Part shown: positions 59,601-64,000 of the stretch, piece after piece
Position numbering within the stretch: position 1 is the stretch's first letter
How the letters are laid out: each line of letters begins with the position of its first letter
Assembly: GCA_016165875.1 (NCBI GenBank)
Contig: JABBOT010000002.1
Span: forward strand, 19,794,120 to 19,858,119
Source of the DNA: Acanthopleura granulata
Taxonomy: Eukaryota; Mollusca; Polyplacophora; Chitonida; Chitonidae
Direction: 5' to 3'
DNA length: 64,000 bases
Program-made: the position numbers and the translations under genes
Notes under the pieces: generated by a model
What the model was told of the DNA's origin: nothing
Seen by the model: only the letters and a program-made list of their open reading frames with translations
Database searches by the model: none

Positions 59601-62600
59601 CTCTATCCTATACTTAGAGACTAGAAATTGTAGAAGAAATAAAGATTTCTTTTTGATGCAAAATAATCTGATGCAAGAACTGCAGAGAGTAAAATCAACC
59701 AATACATGACCAAAGTGCACTCCCATATGTAAGTTCTGCAATGTTTGATCAATTTTTCAGTTGTTGGAGATTCATTTGGGCTGGTTAGAAAGCTGATGTA
59801 TAAAAGTGCTATAAACATTTTGTTTGGGAGAAATTCTTTAGGGAAGAATAAGGTAAGTAGGAGAGACATATGTTTGATGAGTTAGTCCACATGCATCTGT
59901 GTTAAATCATTTTGAAAAGGGTGTATTTACATGTATGAATTTTCTATGAAAATCTAGTTCACAACCATTTAGTAAATTTATTAGTTTCACTGAAACTCAA
60001 AATTTTTTCCCTCATATGACTGAGTAGAACGTAAGGAAAACCATAACACCTTTGCGAAGTACGCAATAGATACTCTGATGTTTAAAAGCTAGCAGTTGAA
60101 GTCTTAAAAAATTTCATTCAGCATTTAATATTGTCCACAGAATCTATATCATATTAAGAAACTGTATAGTTTGCTTGATAAATCAAGACTGATACTGAAT
60201 GTGTTTTTGTCTAGATGCTTATGTTCCATGAGATTTAAACTGCTGAAAAGTTTCAAACTGTAAAATGATGTTTTTACTCGTATGGTTTGAAATGGTGCCA
60301 CTATTAAGTGGCTCGTCCACTTTATGTCTGAGGCCTAGTTTTTAGTTTGTGATGGTACCTTGTCTTTTGTACATTAGTAGATGCACTGCACATGATGACT
60401 TTGTATATCTTACAAAATTTATATTCAAGTAATAGCATGGAAAGGATAGAGCATGATTAATACAACAAATTGGAATGGGTAATCCTTGGTTCCAATTGTT
60501 TGTTTTCAACATGCCAGCTGTGCTTTGTTTCTACAGGAAGAGTTTGAGAAGGTTGTTGACCATTTTGTGAAGTTTGATCAAGGTTTTGAATATGGCTCTC
60601 AATTACCAGAGTTGTTTTTAAGGTAAGAGATGGAGACTGGTTTTATAATCTTTCTTGTGTTTTTTTTTTTTTTTTTTTTTTTGATTTACAATACAGGGTT
60701 GCATTAGATAATCGTACATTAAAGCCACAAAGTGGAAGAATACTACTCTGGGAGTACTACTCTCACGTTATAATCCATCAGTTGATCAGTTACCTTGCCT
60801 GACCATGGTGATAAATTAAAATGTAATGATCCCTGTATCCAGTAGCAAATGTTGAATTTGAATCAAATGCAAGTGAATAAGTTATTAATTATTCAAGGTA
60901 TTTTGCTGCCAAATAAATAAATAGACAAACGTAGAATGTAGGATGAAATCTAACCACCTGGCTTGGACCCTAATACCTCTGTTATAAACTGGAATTCCAT
61001 TCTAGAGACTGGGCCAATTCCAAACACTGGTTGTTATCCAGATTCAAGAGTGCAAGGAAATCCATTGTGAAAGGTGCTAAGAATGATCAGGTATTTATAT
61101 ACTGTACAATGTTATGGTCTGACATTATTTCTTTGTGGCTTATTTTCTTCACTGTCAGCTAGCAAACCATTAAATTCCATACTTGTGTAGATTGAGCGCC
61201 TCCAGTCGGGGCAAGGCAAAATTCTTTTACTGTAATTGAAATTGTCATACCTGTATTATCGGTACATCTACCTGTATAGTTTAAACTTTAGAAAGATATG
61301 ACAGTAAAAGGGTGTTTAATGAATCTTTTTGTAGATGATAATGCATTCATGCCTTTCTTGCAAGTGTTAAAAATCTTCATGGTGGCATAACAGTGCTGAC
61401 TTCTGTCATTTGGTTTCAAGGAATCTGGTTGGATTTTAAGCCAGTGACTTTTGGGATTGGTAGCCTTCATTTTTAATGCTACTAGACCAAAGTAGAATAT
61501 CCTTCTTTTAAATTCCCATCTGTCTCTAAATAGTATAAAAGAGTGAATGTTACACTGATTATAAATATTTGTTGTGTTTTCAGACATTATTCCATTCCAT
61601 AGTCGAGACGGTGGGGATGTCCCATTCACACAGTTTTGGACTGCTGTTCATGTGGGCTGCTCTCTCTAATGCTGTACCTGTGAGTTTCACATTTGTAGCA
61701 GATAATGAGTTATCTCTCTCCTTCTGCAGAGAGCTAACGTCACTGAAGTCACCAATGACTCAGCCCAGAATGATGTGACACTGTGGCAAATGAATTTGCA
61801 GCTCAGAATCCAGCTCCTCCAGGCACCCGCATTTAGTGAGGCGCTGCAGTTCCCCTGGGCGTATGAGGTGAAAAATTTACCTGTCCACATGCACAGTCAT
61901 AGATACAAAGTGCCTTAACAGGATCTGAGCTGGAGATAAAAGTTACGCCAAGCTTGGTAATAAGCGGAATATAGGAGCAATCAACTTTCTCTCTTATCTG
62001 TAGGAATTTGCTGAAACTTTGTTATTCCCCCTGATGATCTCACCCTATTTATCATGTTTGTTCATAAAATCTTTCTTTGTTTCTCTGAGAACTTATCATG
62101 CGACTTCTTCTAAATTATGGCTGACTCATTGTCTTCCATTAAGGATACTCAAATCATTTCAAACCATCAACGGTACAATGGTGTAAGCTCAAGGTATTCT
62201 GATGATTAGTCCTCAGGAAGTAGAATTTCGTGAACGAATGGAAGGGATGAGAACGGGGCAGATCAGAGGAGATAGCCAAGTTTCTCGAAAGGTCTGAAAG
62301 ATACAGGGTTGGCATAGTCATGGAAGATTTAACTTGAATATGATTTTTGTTCCACAAAGTAAATAATCTTGTTCATAATAAAATTGAATGTTTATTGCAG
62401 GCCTTTGATTTTGTTTTGGAGCAGGCGTGTGATTATGAAACCAGTTGTAAAAGACCAGGAGTGTGGTTTACATACCTAGATTTACACTCCCCAGACTCTT
62501 CATTATGTCAAGTATGTGTTATAAACACACCTAAGGCCTGATATTCATATTTCAATATAACTGCAGTTAAATTTTGATTTTAACAGCTCCGAGAGTTTTT

Positions 62601-63907
62601 CAAAGTTTTGATGATTTTTTCAGATTGCATTTTGGGCTTTGGTTCACATAGCAGCAAATCCTGCTGTCCTGAAGAAAGTAAAGGAAGAAATCAGAGCTGT
62701 CCTGGGAAACTTTGAAAATGGTACGTACATGTAGTTTGTGTAGTTTGCTTGTAGCAAAAGTGCTCTATTTCTTGGTTTTTCATCATTCTATTACTGTCTA
62801 ATTAAAGGCATTGGGAAGGTCAGATTAATCTTCATGCATTAAAACCAGCAGTGTACATTTGTTAAATGAGTAATGGCCGAGTGATTAGTCTGCTTTTCTT
62901 CAGCTGTGAAAGACAGTGCCTTGGTTCACCTTGTTAGCTTGTATCTAGTGTTCTCGAGATCCTGGCAGGCAGTAAACAAACACTCGCATGCGGCCTCTTC
63001 CTTAAACAGTCGGGCCATTCATTTTTTCCAGTCCAGTTCATGTTGGCTTCTGGCTGTACGTGGGAAGGTCTGCCAGCAACCTGCAGATGGTCATGTGTTT
63101 CCACCAGGCTCTGCTCGGTTTCCTCCAGTTGTGGTATAAGTGAAATATTCTTGAGTACGGCGTAAAACACCAATCAAATAAATCAAATAAATAAATCAAA
63201 AATAGCTCTGTGAGGAGTTTGAATAGAGTAGTGCTACACTGTGCATATCATACTTATTGACCATAGTCCTGATAATGGCTGCTTTCGCAAAGAACAAATT
63301 ATTCAGTGTTTTCCACAAAACAGCGTCTGAAAGTTTCGCACTTGGATAACGAAAAATAGGGCAGCTTTCGTGACTTGTAACAGTAATGTTCATTATTTGC
63401 TGCTTCTTCCATTAAGGCTGTGTTGGGTTTGGTTGGATTGTAGGGAAGTCTGGTCAGATATCAGATGAAGACATCAGACGGATGCCCTTTGTGAAGTCCT
63501 GTGTCCTCGAGACGGTTCGGCTTCATTCAGCTGGGATCATTGCCAGGAAAGTTCTGCAGTCATTCAAAATACAGGTTACGTATCATGTTCTTTATATATC
63601 TACAGTATTAAGGCTGTCACAATTAGGCTATTATAATTAGATTCAGCATTTGAGTTGAATTTGGTAGTCTTTCATTACCTACAATAATATATTTTTTTAA
63701 AGCATTCCAAACTCATGAGAGTATTTTGTGCCTTTCATCATTTAAAATGTATATTGTGAACTCTCATGGCTTGAGAGTTTTCACTTATTCTTTACATCTT
63801 GTTTTTTCTAGGACTACACTATCCCGGCAGGTGACATGTTGATAATTTCTCCATACTGGGCTCACAGAAATCCTAGGTACTTTCCACAGCCAGCCAAGTT
63901 TAACCCA
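56688..63907 (+). CDS. CYP39A1-like: CYP39A1-like cytochrome P450 (3' end outside window)
   Basis: Ten exons visible: 56688-56900, 57213-57348, 57885-58031, 59761-59852, 60537-60622, 61006-61090, 61584-61679, 62624-62720, 63444-63574 and 63812-63907. They join in phase into 393 residues; the haem-Cys region must lie beyond the window, since a GT donor follows 63907. Residues 11-27 form an N-terminal ER anchor. GWIPWLGCAVEFGKAPL, GFEYGSQLPELFL and the I-helix LLFMWAALSNAVPIAFWAL match vertebrate CYP39A1, which hydroxylates 24-hydroxycholesterol at C7 in bile-acid formation. ETVR in exon 9 is the K-helix ExxR. The invertebrate substrate is unknown, and a broader CYP7/CYP8-related assignment is possible. 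It shares a short promoter region with OSCP1. Confidence 0.9.
63030..63200 (+). mobile_element. SINE lacking its head, P450 intron 8
   Basis: From gtccagttcatgttggcttc through the central domain and 3' end (gtgaaatattcttgagtacg) to AAATAAAT repeats. The tRNA-related head is missing. Confidence 0.88.
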
Positions 63908-64000
63908 GTAAGTGCTCACATAGTCAAAACCTATACAACACATTGGTATTGTAATTTGTCATAGGCCTTTACATTTAATGGTCATTAAAATTTGACAAGC
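63908..64000. other. Start of P450 intron 10, cut by the window edge
   Basis: gtaagt follows the last visible exon. The remaining bases hold no coding sequence. Confidence 0.7.

Overview
This window is animal nuclear DNA: AT-rich, with long introns, GT-AG splice sites, minisatellites, a degenerate Ty3/gypsy element and many tRNA-derived SINE copies. The SINE 3' end, the intron-rich OSCP1 and CYP39-like genes and the overall repeat style fit a lophotrochozoan, most likely a mollusc. That placement is inferred from repeats and gene structure, not from a search.

Layout. (1) 3308-17887 (+) and 25258-38269 (+) are two intact tandem copies of a seven-exon gene. Each encodes a signal peptide, three fibronectin-III-like segments, one transmembrane helix and a short cytoplasmic tail. 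Exon order, sizes and phases match exon by exon, and the paralogous introns still align in places. I do not recognise the family; a type I cell-surface receptor or adhesion role is likely. (2) Between the copies, 20507-24812 is a mutated Ty3/gypsy retrotransposon inserted into an older SINE, with a perfect 5-bp target duplication. (3) 38270-42395 is gene-poor and holds a SINE and a near-perfect 51-bp inverted repeat. (4) 42396-43565 (+) is an uninterrupted open reading frame for mitochondrial trans-2-enoyl-CoA reductase (MECR). (5) 45759-46815 is a 42-bp minisatellite. (6) 56333-47263 (-) is OSCP1 in ten exons; its intron 8 contains a 1.8-kb, 62/65-bp minisatellite that stops 30 bp from a splice donor. 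(7) 56688 to the window end (+) is a CYP39A1-like cytochrome P450, ten exons visible, truncated by the window edge before the haem-binding region. OSCP1 and the P450 start head to head, 354 bp apart.

The genes do not form one pathway. MECR serves mitochondrial fatty-acid synthesis, OSCP1 is a cytosolic or cilium-associated protein, and the P450 is an ER sterol-hydroxylase relative. The most unusual content is the duplicated FN3 membrane-protein pair. Its introns also record an RT relic older than the duplication, repeats at non-equivalent positions, foldback sequences and a copy-specific GC splice donor. All exon models were built by hand from splice signals, reading phase and paralogue or orthologue similarity. 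UTR ends are mostly not determinable.
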